DNA of 56,766 bases from Blattamonas nauphoetae (taxonomy: Eukaryota; Preaxostyla; Oxymonadida), in NCBI GenBank assembly GCA_033064195.1, contig JARBJD010000415.1:1-56766 (forward strand), in the 5' to 3' direction. This document shows positions 41,517 through 53,314 of this stretch, one piece after another (position 1 is the stretch's first letter; each line of letters starts with the position of its first letter). The position numbers and the translations under genes are program-made. The notes beneath the pieces are model-generated. The model made no database searches. It was given only the letters and a program-made list of their open reading frames with translations, and was not told where the DNA came from.

Positions 41517-43385
41517 ATGAACTCGCATATAACACATCTGACAAACAAAAGACATGGAGCTTCAACATTGACTGGCAATAGCACTGGATCAATCAAATAC
41601 ACAAGAGATGACATTGGTCAAATACAACAGCAACTAATGTCTGAACACCACGTTAATTATCTTCTGAATGATGGAGCACACAGTCCTTCTATTCAAGAAT
41701 TGAAACCATCGGAGAATTCACGATTCTACAGAGGACAAGAGATAATCATTCCATTGACTGGTAATCAAGACATTTGTCAAATTGATGATTCATTCATTAC
41801 GTTCACAATCACAACCACTTTGAAAGTCAACAATTGGAACATTACCCCAGACAAAGTTGGATCATACTCCAATGAAAGAATATTTATGTTCGTAGGACTT
41901 AAGCATTCAGCATCAATCTTTAGTAGATTCACAGTTCTTCACAACAATCAAAGAATCATTAGCACTTCAAACAATGATGTCTCAATGGAATCACACATCT
42001 ACAACATGATTAAACCAAAGAGTCAATTGGAGAATCGAAAACATTCGCACACTCCTTGGGAAAATGCTTGGAAGCATGATGAATCTGTCGCTGGTGTTTA
42101 TATTCCATTATCATCTTTCACTACAGTGTCACAAGCTGGTGCTTTCATGGACACAATTGACGTACCAATTCGTATATCAATCAATCTTGAAGATCTTCTG
42201 ATTTTCTCAGGGATGACTGACTATCCAAGATGTCTCTTTGGTGATTTGAAATTGAGTGTTTACATCAATGAGGATGCATTCGTGTGTTGTCCTGTAAATC
42301 CTGAGCTTACTTTGAAAAATACACTTTCATCCTTCTTTAATGTTGGCTTAACAAGACCACCAATTCATCATGCGATCGCTGATTGTCACCAACATCGTCC
42401 ATGGTTTTTCCACTCTCTACTAGCGAACTGCACCAAGAATTTTGTTCAGATAGGTCAATCATGAAGGATATCAGCAGTGACTCAAGACATTTGTTACAAC
42501 TCAGCTGGAACGGTTGCTAAAGAACCAGAATTCGTGGATCAGTACATCTCACTAAACATTATTGATTATCGCGTTGATGATGTTTATTGCATGAGTGCTG
42601 GATACCAAATGAAAGAAATTGCGAAAGAGAATCTCAAGAAGATGTATCAGGATCGTCCAGGAACAATTCCAGCAGAAAAGATATCGTTCTATCCATTTCA
42701 GAAGACACCAACAGCAACAGGTATTGATTGTACTCAGCAAATGGTTCTCGTTAATGCCAAGGACATCATGCTTCTCTTCCGTCACTACGATAATGAAGTC
42801 ACTTGTTTCCACAATCCAATGCAGAAAGATCTTCGAGTGCATCTCCTTGACAAATACTATCCAGATAACTGGACATCAACGATTGGAGCTCGCTTCTATC
42901 AATTTGCTTTGTCAACTCTCAATCTTGATTCATACCTGACTGTTCCAGATGATTTGGAGCGATCATTAACAGATTCTCTCGTTGAAGAGAAACTCTCCGG
43001 TGATGGAACATATGCTGGAGAAAAAATGACAAGAGTGCGACCGATTCATGACAATACAGACTTCCTCCTGTGCTTTTCAACACAAAGAAGTGGTTGTCCG
43101 ACAAACTGCAATGATTCAATCAGTTCCAGAGGTCAAAATATTCCAGTCACATTGAGATCAAGTCCGATTTACCAAAGAGTGATTGACACATACTATAATG
43201 TTCTCGATCCAAGTCAAAAGGGTGGTGACATGACAACATTTACGCATCCTCCAGCACCGATTCTAGCAACCACTGCAACAACATGGTGGGTATTACGATT
43301 CAGCGATGATATACCTATTGTTGAATACTATCCAAATCACACATTGAAAGCACTACACAATGAACTTGGAATAATGAAATCATAA
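41517..43385 (+). pseudogene. Capsid-type (jelly-roll) gene region 1 (broken)
   Basis: A region of about 620 codons rich in beta-strand patterns: DDSFITFTITTTLKVNNW, FSRFTVLHNNQRIISTSNND, FGDLKLSVYINEDAFVCCPV, and the C-terminal PPAPILATTATTWWVLRFSD. The next gene shows the same landmarks in the same order, so the two are paralogs. Length, strand content and position after the ATPase and small genes fit a Polinton double or single jelly-roll capsid protein, but the assignment to major or minor type is uncertain. The region is broken. Confidence 0.6.
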
Positions 43386-43412
43386 AACTGTCAAAGAAAA
43401 TAATGAAATTGT

Positions 43413-43431
43413 ATTTTTTATTTTTCTATAA
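43413..43431 (+). promoter_or_regulatory. Polinton start motif
   Basis: TTTTTTATTTTTCTATAA directly before the ATG at 43432; the clearest copy of the consensus. Confidence 0.7.
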
Positions 43432-45120
43432 ATGAGAAGTATCAGAGCAAATCAATCCAAACCAACATCAACTTTAATTGAGCAAATTGAAGTCCAATCG
43501 TATATGCCGAAACAGTGGGATTCAGAACCACATGTCTATTCAATTCAAGAAGTGCATCCAACAAATCCTCCTATGCCATGCAGAATCACAGATGAGATTG
43601 AAGTCCCATTGTGCTATGACGGTCATGATGTGACTGAGTTTTCGAAGAGTCATCTGCGAATAGATCTAACAATCACCATTCCATATGTGAAACCAACATC
43701 ATCCAGTTTGGGTTCGTATGTCGATGAATATGGAATGTTTTACGGATTTAAGTCGTCATCAGATGCAATTCGAGATATGAGACTCGTCGACAGTCAAGGA
43801 AATATTATTGACAATTCACTTCAGAATAACCACATTCACGAATCTTTTCTTTATCACACATTCAAATCTCATGAAGAGAAAAACAATATGAAACATTGCT
43901 ACAGTCTTTGTGAAAATGTTCAGAGAATGGATCCAAGTGTGTGTGGATTCTCCTTTGCTCCGGTAAACACAGCATTTCAAACAATCACGAGAACAATTCC
44001 ACTTGTCATTCCCTTTGTGAATTTGCTTCCACTGAGTACATTTGATCAGTATCCGAACTCCATCTTTGGCAATCTCCGATTAAGATTTCATTTGACAACT
44101 GAATCACTTGTTTACTGTCCAATTCGAACATCTACTGTCATCCGAAAAACATTGGAAAACAGTCGCGAACAATATCCAGATAAGGCATTGATGTCTCTTT
44201 CAGACCCAGCTGAAATGGACCTTCTGCGTGAGGGAGAGTTATCAAATATGACTCAGGAATTTACACAAATCGGAAATCCGGTTCAACAATATAATTCACG
44301 TAACAGTCCATCCTCCTCAGGAGTTTCAGAGATTTCGACAATGGAAGCAACAATCAATGTCCTTTCCTCATCGGTGGATAAAGTCACTTCGATCTGCTAC
44401 GGATATCAAATCACAGATGCAACAAAACAATCACTGATCAACACTTACTCAAAGACTCTATATGTCCTGAAAGCAGAAAGAATTGACACCCAACCATTTC
44501 AATCAAAGCAAATGCCATGGGAGTGAGATCCAACATCAGTATCAAACTCAACAATCTCATGAATCTCATGTGCTTATTCCCTGAAAGACCTAATGAATGT
44601 ACAGTCTTCAGAAATCCTCAATACGTTGGTCAATTCGAAAGCTTGGAAGTAACTTCCCAAATTTCCCAATGTCAACAATATCACCAGAGTTCTATCAAAT
44701 GATGATGGTGAATGGTGATTTCATTGGATGTTCTGCAACAGAAGAGTTCGAAAACTCCATTTGTTTACCTCGCACTTATTTCTACAAAGAAACAGAAAAT
44801 GAATATAAACGAAAAGACCAGTGACAGACGCAACTTCTTTCACATTCATGGTGCCAACAGATCGAAGTGAAATCGCTGGTGGTGAAGAAGGTATTTCGAC
44901 AGCAGAATCTGTCAATATTGTCTTCAGAGGAACCCCAATCAAACAAGGTGAACTAGATCCATATTTCACATCAACTCCAGAAGGTCCTCCTCCACCAATT
45001 CTCGCATTACATCAGGCAACATATTGGTTGTTCTGGATCGAAAATGGACAACCACGGGTGAGATATGTCATTGATCGACGACTCCAAGAAGCATATGAAG
45101 AAGTGAAGAGAGGTTATTAA
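43432..45120 (+). pseudogene. Capsid-type (jelly-roll) gene region 2 (broken)
   Basis: Paralog of the preceding region. Landmarks: ITDEIEVPLCYDGHDVTEFS, RDMRLVDSQGNIIDNSLQNN, YPNSIFGNLRLRFHLTTESL then VYCP (compare YPRCLFGDLKLSVYINEDAF then VCCP in region 1), a middle ATINVLSSSVDKVTSICYGY, and a C-terminal PPPPILALHQATYWLFWIEN. About 560 codons. It has its own start motif. The region is broken. Confidence 0.6.
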
Positions 45121-45134
45121 TGATTAAACAGTTT

Positions 45135-45163
45135 TGATTTTTTTATTTTTGCTAAAAACAGCA
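45135..45163 (+). promoter_or_regulatory. Polinton start motif
   Basis: TTTTTTTATTTTTGCTAAAA then ACAGCA before the ATG at 45164. Confidence 0.5.
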
Positions 45164-45572
45164 ATGGTCAAACGCTATTTCTCAATTCAGAATTCTCACA
45201 CTGCTCAACTTCCACATGATTTTGTCAATTCCGAAAACAAAATATATCTACTTTCTTGACTGTAAGCTCATCCATGTGAAGGAAGAGATTGGTGAGACTT
45301 CAACGGTTATTTCAAAAGATATTCCTCAGAATTTCACAATCCATGCTGATTGGATTCAGACTGATGCATTCAATGATTCTTATGTTGCTTTCTGTAACGA
45401 ACAGATTGCTAAGCGAAAGAAATGGGAATTAAGCACTCGACAATCAATTGTGAAGATCTGGTTCAAAGACAGTTCTGGTGAATCAATCGAGATGGAAACA
45501 ACCGAGACAATCAATGGAAAAATAACCAAAGAGTATTATGAATTTTTGGTTGATCTCATGTTGGAATACTAA
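45164..45572 (+). pseudogene. Last small Polinton gene, unknown (probably broken)
   Basis: The motif-proximal start reads MVKRYFSIQNSHTAQLPHDF, and the main frame reads KYIYFLDCKLIHVKEEIGET, FTIHADWIQTDAFNDSYVAF and a C-terminal helix KEYYEFLVDLMLEY. A mixed alpha/beta protein of about 135 residues with no recognised family. It ends about 30 bp before the inner edge of the right terminal repeat. Confidence 0.45.
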
Positions 45573-45601
45573 TGATGACATATATTTTTGTCCGAACCGT
45601 A

Positions 45602-46148
45602 ATGAAAAACAAAAATACGTGAAGGTTAGTTCCATTTTTCGTTCGTGTAAGTTTCCATAAGACTCTCACCTTGTGAGGTTCGAAGTCTCTTCGAGACAAC
45701 CCGATACTCCTTTGGGGATCATTCTATCGTGATCCTACTTAATGACTAACACTGGCGAAGTCCTTGAAGGAATAAGCATTGGGTGGGCATGATTTACGGT
45801 CACATCTAAGTGAAGCCAACATGAACCCCGGAGCCAAACTCGAAAGTTCGACCGTCTCCAACACAACCTCCAAGTAGTTCTACGCATTAATCACAAGGGC
45901 ACCATTTTGCCTAAGCATCAAGGGAAATTACGTCGAGGTCTCACACTTGAACATTTTGGACCTACTCTTCATATGCGAAATAAAAAATCCGAAAAAAATA
46001 AATCGGCCTTAATTTTGAAAATTCCCATAAGTCCAGATAATGTTGTCAGATCACTCTAGAAACATGATAAATGAACTTGCCGTATCGATATTGACCTTGT
46101 TGGTACAATTTTGGGTGGTCACAAAAATAAAGGTCAATTTTTAAAAAT
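45602..46148 (-). repeat. Polinton right terminal inverted repeat, inner part
   Basis: Inverted copy of about 27735-28281. It ends at AAAAAT (46148), where the 6.2-kb Sola-like element begins; the sequence resumes at 52341. Lengths on the two sides add up to the left arm within a few bases. Confidence 0.9.
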
Positions 46149-46450
46149 GGGTCGTTCCCACTCAGAATCGACACCCCTTTTTTCTTGTTTCAAAACACTT
46201 CATTTGTTGTAATCAAGCAATTTTTGGGGGCAAAAGTTTATCTTTTCACTAGATCAGTTTCATCGCAACTCTCAGAAATTATAATGAGTCCGATCTTCTT
46301 CCACCACGACAGTTGATTAAACTCGTCGTACACCTTGTCTCTCTTCGTGTATACTTCTAGGCTATGGGGAAAAGATGGAAAATATCAGTTTTCCGGCAGC
46401 GTGTCGCAGTCTCCACAGAATGACCCGTCTTCGGTCAGATCTCTCTCGTT

Positions 46451-49400
46451 TTGATTCTTCTCTCAGGAAATAATCAAGACAAACATCTCAATAACTGTCC
46501 ACGTTTTATTTCAGTCTCCCAACAATGCTACATCCTTCATTCGACAATCCTTCTCCACCACTTCTGTAATCCAACTATGCCCTCACATCGTCAGTGGTCG
46601 CTGCCTCATATTCCTTTTATCAAGATAACTCTCTTGAAACCAAACCGCAATCGTCAAGTTCTGTTCGATCCGCCAGAGTTCAAACGACGTGAAAAGCACT
46701 TCATAGAATGTCCGTTCCGATCCGCTCCTCAGCCTCCAAATTTGCCTTCAATCACCATAATTCGAAGATACACAGCATACTCATCTCTTCTGCGGTTAAA
46801 GCTCTCGTCTCATACACACAGGCACTCTGCTCTTTATCCTGAACCCTAAATCCCTCACAGAAACGGAACAATATCTTACTCTCAACTATGTTGCTCTCCC
46901 TGTCACTATTGTCACTCATCTTCTCCCATTCAACCCGTTCTCTCCTTGCCTCCTTTCTGGATCAGCGCAAGCTTGGGCCACAGCTGGAAGAGGCAATCGA
47001 GATCCTCCTCCTCTTTATTCACCACCAACCGTCTCTATCCCGACAACAATCCCATTCCTGCCCTCAATTTCGATTGACTTTGCCAATTTCTGTTCCACCA
47101 ACATTGACACATCACCGGCGAGCGCTCTTCCTCTCTCGTCCATCGCATCATGCCCAATCACCCTCCTCGACGAGTATCCTTCGCTCTCCTCCTTCCTCCA
47201 CATCCACTCCACCATCATTCTCTTCTCTCTCCTCCATACATTGGTTCCTTTCCACCAATCGATCATATCAAAAGCAGGTCCGTTCACTTCTGTTACCGAA
47301 CGCCTTGTCGCCTCGATTGGACTGCACACTCTATATCCTCTTCTCCAGGCCATGACGCTTCTCAGACACTTGATTCTCTTCTCCCCACCGCACACCGTCA
47401 AACAGCTCCAAGACCGCGCTTTCCGCTGCGGTTTGATGAGCTAGCTTCATTTGGGGCATGCTCTCCGCCTGTGGCCATCACACAGCCCCGATCGCAAGAA
47501 AGGAAGACACAAGCTGGATGAGCATGTCGATCGCGGCTGAGTCGAACGCTGTGGGAAGCTCAGCCGCTCTGCACATCCGCGATTGCTACAGAGACCTGTT
47601 CTTCCTCCTTTTGTCGCCCGCCTCGATCGAACACTACCTTATCCCCTCCTTCTGCAGAGTCTGTACAGCTCAGCCCTCGTCCCTGCTCCCTCCACCCTGC
47701 TCACACACACTGCACACGCTTCTTCACTCCACTCGACACGAAAGACAAGCAGAGCGAGCCTCTCCGACTCAACCATCGTCCATTGCCCACCCTCTCCTCA
47801 CAAGCCCCAGTACCACTTCGTCAACAGACACACGTGTGCTATGCCTCCCTCGTTCCATCTGCTCCACCCCATCAACCTCGCCGACATACATCTCTCGCCT
47901 TTCTACGAGCCAGCACACGCCACTTCCACGTCCCTCACGTGGCACGAACCGAACTATCTGCTGTCGCCGTTCATCCTCCCACCGTCCTCGTTCTGGGCGA
48001 TGTCCTCGCCGGACTTCTTCTACCACAACATGTCGCCCTCCGCCAACTCCAACCCGCACACCAGACACACCAATGGGTGGGACACGTTTGATCAGTGGAA
48101 CATCTCCGACAAGAAGCTGCGGCAGAGGGAGAGGTAGTCGTTGGTGCACGCGCTGTGGATGCTACGCGATCTCATCGAAAGCTACACCACTCTCGTCTCG
48201 TTCTCGGCGCAGGAGATACAACGACACATCGCTCTCAAGCTCAAACTGCTTGTGAAAGACTTCCAAGCAAAGACGAAGACATCCCCACGCACGACCTCAG
48301 AGAACATCGATTCCTGGTCAGAATCACCGTCCGAGCAAACCAAGGACGACCCTCAGCACACAACACAGCATCCTCTTCCGAATCCGTTCCGTGTACACAG
48401 CGACGACACAGTGAAGAGGACAACGGTGGACGCGGACGGGTCAGGACGAGATTTAGGTGATCCACTCTCCCTCGCCGATTGGGATCGAGCGTTGTCGCAG
48501 AGCAAAGGAGGACGGGCTGGACGTGAAGGAGGGTGAGAAAATGTCGAAGCTGCATCACTTCGAGCACACCACGACAACATTCCTGCACACCCTCATCCGC
48601 GACAGAATTCAGAGCGAGCTGAACTTGAAGGACGCTCTTTCCAAACAAGGCAAGTCAACAGCCAAGCACTCGATGACATCGAGCAAGCCTCAAATCACAG
48701 ACTACTTCACCGAAGCGCACTCAAAGGATTTTGAGAATACTCAGATTCTGACGGTGGCTGTCAAGCGGGGACACTCGCTTCTTTCGCCCGTCGGAAGAAT
48801 GGTGAAGGAGGCCACACTGACCAAGTATGGCTGTGGGGAGAAGTCGTCGTGGTTGGAGGCCCTGCTCCAATCAACAGCAGCGCCTTTTGGGCGATGTTCG
48901 ACTCGGACACTCGCTCGCCTGTGCTCGTGTGGGGCGAGAAGGACAGACAAGAACTTGTCTCGTTCCTCCACAACGAAATGGAAGACAATGCCAAACTCAC
49001 CGCGACTACCAACAAGCCGACTGATGCTGCGATGAAAGAGGACGCCACGTTCACTCTAGATCCCGACCTAGTTTGCACGTACTCCGTCGAAGAGTCGGTC
49101 AAGTCGGTGATGGTGGATGGGAAGCTCGCCTTCGTGTTTCCTTCGTCGATGCAAGACCAGTCGCACGCCAATCTGAACAAGGACAAACGATCGTTCATTT
49201 TCAGTCGTCGGAGTCGAAGGCGTTCAGCCAGTACAGTCGAGCAATGACAAGTCACATCCCGCCCTCGTAACGACTCAGGGCACCATCACAAACACGCTCC
49301 TCCATCCCCGCTGGTCATCTTCCCACCTGCGCCGACTCTCTCCACCTGCGACTCGTGTTCACGTCTTCGCTGTCGCACGTGAAGGCGGGCGAGTACTTCA

Positions 49401-51902
49401 TCGACGTGCTGATGGAGGAGTACGCCCTGTCCTCTTCCTCGTCCATCAGCACTCTGTCGAGAACGTCGCCCAATTGCTCGCGTCGGATGAGCGACGGAAA
49501 GCGGGAGGAAGCCAAACAATAACTTACTCTGCTGAACGACCGCCTGCTCTCTACGCCGAACAACAGGAAGCCACATCAGCAACACAGCATATCGACACCA
49601 TGCGAGGAATCGACGATTGTTCTCAGTTTGCGAGGTCTCTGTTTGCAGTGTCAATCCCTTCTCTTCGCCGAAGAGCTGATGAAGCGGATCGAATGCCTCG
49701 GACAGGTGTTAGGCAATCTCGAGCAGGGCCTCGCTAAGTCCTTCGACATTCAGAACTCGAAAACATCCTCGCTCTTGTTCGCTGCTCTCCCCGACTTGTC
49801 TGTGCTGCACCTTCTGCTCCGATTCTGCGTCGCTTTGAGCCGACCCTATCCGCAGACGAGTCCGTCGCTGTCTGTCATCATCCTCTCCTCCATCGTCTGC
49901 CAGAGCGTCTCTCTCATCCACACCATCCAGCGCACCGCAGCGGGACGGAAGTCGAGTGAGCAGTTCGCTGAGCATGGTGAGTTCGAGTTGTTGGTGATTG
50001 ATTACTGCGTGAAGATCTGCGCCACGTCCTTCGCACTCATCTAGACTCTCATCCACTCGTCGAAGCTCGCCTGCTCTCCTTCAAAGACAAGAACGGCATC
50101 GCGCTGGTCTTCTCCTTCTTCAACGTCGCCCTTTCCTCTCCACGCTCTACCCGATCTCGTCGACTGTCCAGCCTGACGACTCTCTTCTCGCCCGATCTGC
50201 TCCGCGGCAGAAGACCCAATCCTCAGTCCCTCTCGTCTCATTCAGCCGCATCGAGTCTACCCTGTCTCATCCAATCTCGTTCCCAAAGACTCACCGTGTC
50301 ATTGTGTCGCTTGACTCGCTCATCCCACTCTTCGCCTCCAACCAGATATTCCCTCTCTCGATCGGACCTCGCTCGTTCCTCTACCAAAACCAGGTCAGCC
50401 GCTACAACCGCTCCGCCACAACGAAGGACAACTTCGATGTGTTGAACCATCTCTTCAAGGTGTTCCTCCACGACATGTCCCCACTCTCCCTCGCCTTTCT
50501 CCCCTTCGCCCCGACGAAAGCCACACTCACCCGCATCGCCAAGTTGTACATTTCTGCTTCATCTCCCGATGCACGCGAAGCTGTTAAGATGGAGATGTCG
50601 GTCATGATCAAGCGAATGTCGCAGTACGCGGAAAACACGCTCGCGAGGAGAAGTGGAACGAGCTTGCGAGCTTTCACAGTCAAGACCGCCATTCGAGGCA
50701 GTCTGGATGTGCAGTGTGCACGGCCATTATCCAGCTGGGGAAGGAAGAGTCAGCCGATTTCGAAGCCACACGTGCCTCGCTCTATCTCCACCTCAACACT
50801 GCCATCAAGCTGAAGCAGAGACCGCCCAACAGCTTCTGCAACATACAGAGCGTGGTGGGCAGGTGGAATGTGATCAAAACGTCGGCAGATGCGGACTTCG
50901 ACGAGACGGAGTTCAGAGACGAGCGAGTGTCGTCGTTCATCCTTTCGTCCCACGACAACACTCGATTTGCACGGAAACCAGATCACACACACAAAGAAGA
51001 AACTACAGAAAACGCCACAGACGAGGAGCTCGACACTCCTTCCCCGTCCAGCGCGATGGACGATCGCAAGTCAGAGTCGCCACACCTCAAACAGACACCC
51101 ACCCTTCCCCGTCCGTCTCTACACAGGCCACCACTCCACCAGCTCCCAGCACGCCGAGAACGTTCCACGACTCGCCTCGAGACCAGTCTCACAACGTGCA
51201 CTGGACATCTCATCACCGTCACTCCCTCGCGGCCAGTCTTCACTTGCATCCTCGTCGTCGTTCACTCTCCAAGACACACCCACTCCATTCTCCGACAGTG
51301 TCCCGTCGGAGGCGGAGGAAGGACAAGCGACTGACCTCACAGCTCAACTTCAGGACGAGGGGACGACGAGAACTTCGACGCGATGGACGAGTTCCGACAG
51401 TTCTCGCTGCAGAAGTCGTTTGGTGGACGAGGCTCAGAATGGGGAGGAGCATCCAACGGAGGACGTGGAGGACACCTCACAAATCTGTTTGCCTGCTTCC
51501 CTCTCTCCATCCCTCCCCACGCTGATGCCCAGAAGACGAACGACATGGCGTTCCCTCCGTCCACTCGCCTCAAGATGCACAAAGAGGTCAACCTTGTTTC
51601 TGCTGCAGTACGTGTGCATGATCACCGACCTCCCTCTGAAGGACGACATGGTCACCTTCGACGACACAACCCGATCCGGGTCAGTCTCGCCGTACTTCGA
51701 AGCTCTCCATATCATCTCCGCTGCCTCCTCACTCAGTCTCCCGTCGCACGCTTGTCTATTCCGTCCTCACGTCAGCTCGTCTTTCGATCCATCCGCTGAC
51801 TTCTCTGAATCCAAATCGCTCGCTCTCGCTCTGTGTGGAACAGTCGCAGTAAAATCATTGTCCTCTTTGTCACAAGATTGGCAGAGAGAAACGAGAATAT
51901 GA
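46451..51902 (+). pseudogene. Large captured host gene, possibly RME-8/DNAJC13-like, decayed
   Basis: A 5.4-kb stretch of host-like composition, with readable plus-strand pieces in changing frames: RQVLFDPPEFKRREKHFIEC near 46650; SPFILPPSSFWAMSSPDFFY near 47970; ALWMLRDLIESYTTLVSFSA near 48150; GPAPINSSAFWAMFDSDTRS then PVLVWGEKDRQELVSFLHNE at 48855-48980; CLGQVLGNLEQGLAKSFDIQ near 49700; FDVLNHLFKVFLHDMSPLSL near 50435. The block 'F.MFDSDT..PVLVW....R.EL...L..E' resembles the repeated motif of the endosomal co-chaperone RME-8 (DNAJC13). No J domain was found, so the identification is tentative. Several frameshifts separate the pieces. It lies wholly between the tips of the Sola-like element. 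Confidence 0.4.
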
Positions 51903-52230
51903 CGATCTACTCGAGGTGACGAATGAAATACTGTTGAGTTGGACCTGAAGACTCGTTGAGAACAACCGAACGGCGAAAATGGCTGTCACAGAGATTCAAT
52001 CACACTCACAATCATCAAAACCGCACCCATTGCTGTTGGAAGAGAAAGAGCACCAGCGTCAATTGTCATGACATTTTTCTACATGACAAGAGAGCAGTAT
52101 TTTGGTTTCTCTTCGAAGAAAGGAGTAAGTGAGTCTTCTTTAATCATATTTCATTACCATTCACAACAATTCTCAGCCTTGACACTTCCTGACGTCATTT
52201 GATAAAATAATGGGTTTGATCAACTTCAGT
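51903..52230. other. Non-coding inner flank of the Sola-like element
   Basis: AT-rich, no open frame of note; leads into the right terminal repeat of the element. Confidence 0.4.
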
Positions 52231-52340
52231 TGTGATTAAGTGAAAAGATAAGGTTTTGCCCCAAAAAATGGTTTGAATTGATTAAACTAAGTTATTTGAA
52301 ACAATAAAACGGGAGTGTTGATTCTGTACAAAACTAGCTC

Positions 52341-53314
52341 AAATTCATTTTTTTATTCTCTATGGAGTTACTTCATCAAGTGGTGGACTTTTCAAAAATG
52401 AAAATCAAATTTTGACCCATTGACACCCGTTGACACAGTGACACGAGCATAGTCATTAGTCCGGAATAATCAATGAGTAGAAAAATAATCTATTCGTCAT
52501 TATTCATTTGGAGAATCATCGATGGAGTTCTTCTCTGTCTTTCCTCTCAAGTGAGGTTTTCTCTTTGCTCTGAACCATTCGTCAAGTCTCGCTTTGTATA
52601 CTTTATCATCACCAATCACTCGATAGTGAAAAGGAATGTGTACTTTCTTGTACTCATCAATGAGTTCACAATTATGCTTTCTCAGTTCGTTTTCAACAAA
52701 AGATTGAGTGTAATGCTTACGCTTCATCTTGTGTGTTCTGACTCCTTTCATCCATTGTGATGGTTTGATTCTCCATTCAACTCCTTCATGAAGATATTTC
52801 ACTACTGACTCTGATGTTTTGTATTCACCAACGAGTTCACAATTCTCACTGTGTAGTGACTCAATGAATTTTTCTTTATTGCAACAGTTATCGAATCTGT
52901 GATACATGTTTGATTCAGATGTGGTCTTGCTCCTTTAATGAAAGCAGGAATGTAAACTCGATAAATCTCATCAGGTTTATCTTCACTTGCGTAATCGAAA
53001 GTACCATGTGCCAAATATGAGGTTCCAGAACGATTCAGAACTGGTTCGGTGATTAGTATTAATTTTTCATTCTTTAGAGTCTCGTTAAGTTTGTTTGGTG
53101 TAAGCTGATTCGTCATTTAATACAAAATAAAAAATCAGATAATAAAAATTAACGTTTGTTTTGTCAATGAATGAAAAAACCCTTTAGATTTAAGTGCACT
53201 AAATGAGGTCTCTTTTTTGACTAAATAATTGAATTAGAACCCAAAAAAAGGTATCCACCAAAATGCAAGAAAACAAGTATTATCCGGCATTTCGGAATCA
53301 TAGCTGATTGTACT
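52341..53314 (-). repeat. Polinton right terminal inverted repeat, outer part
   Basis: Inverted copy of about 26759-27735, including the second copy of the repeat-encoded gene. The tip, read inward, is AGTACAATCAGCTATGATTCC; the next six bases outside are TTAAAA. Confidence 0.9.
52500..53116 (-). pseudogene. Repeat-encoded Polinton gene, right copy (looks broken)
   Basis: Inverted copy of the gene at 26961-27578, with the same start motif (read on the minus strand from about 53135) and the same internal duplication. It differs little from the left copy and looks broken. Confidence 0.75.

Larger units (their letters stand above)
46149..52340. mobile_element. Sola-like element inserted in the Polinton right repeat, Pack-type
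   Basis: 6192 bp. Left tip GGGTCGTTCCCACTCAGAAT, right tip read inward GAGCTAGTTTTGTACAGAAT; beyond the tips both ends continue with related sequence (CAGAATC.ACAC.CC, TTGTTTCAAA, TTTTTGGGGCAAAA, TTATCTTTTCACT) for about 110 bp, an imperfect terminal inverted repeat. A 4-bp duplication AAAT flanks it (46145-46148 and 52341-52344), and the uninterrupted site is visible in the left Polinton repeat near 27735. The right end matches the end of the transposon at 24205-26757. No transposase is inside; 46.45-51.9 kb is host-like coding sequence, so it is non-autonomous and carries captured DNA. Confidence 0.75.
26759..53314. mobile_element. Polinton (Maverick), broken, with two nested insertions
   Basis: Begins AGTACAATCAGCTATGAT and ends with its inverted copy, giving the AG...CT tips usual for Polintons. 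Terminal inverted repeats are about 1.52 kb: 26759-28281 on the left, and 45602-46148 plus 52341-53314 on the right, split by an insertion. Parts in order: repeat-encoded gene, family B DNA polymerase, integrase, small coiled-coil protein, packaging ATPase (minus), an unknown gene, three small genes, two capsid-type genes, one small gene, repeat. I did not recognise a protease. It is broken: about half a dozen small breaks plus a hAT-like (36683-39715) and a Sola-like (46149-52340) insertion. Core size without these is about 17.3 kb. The two arms differ at few sites by eye, so the element is young. The expected 6-bp target duplication is not visible because the left flank is occupied by another transposon. 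Confidence 0.9.
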
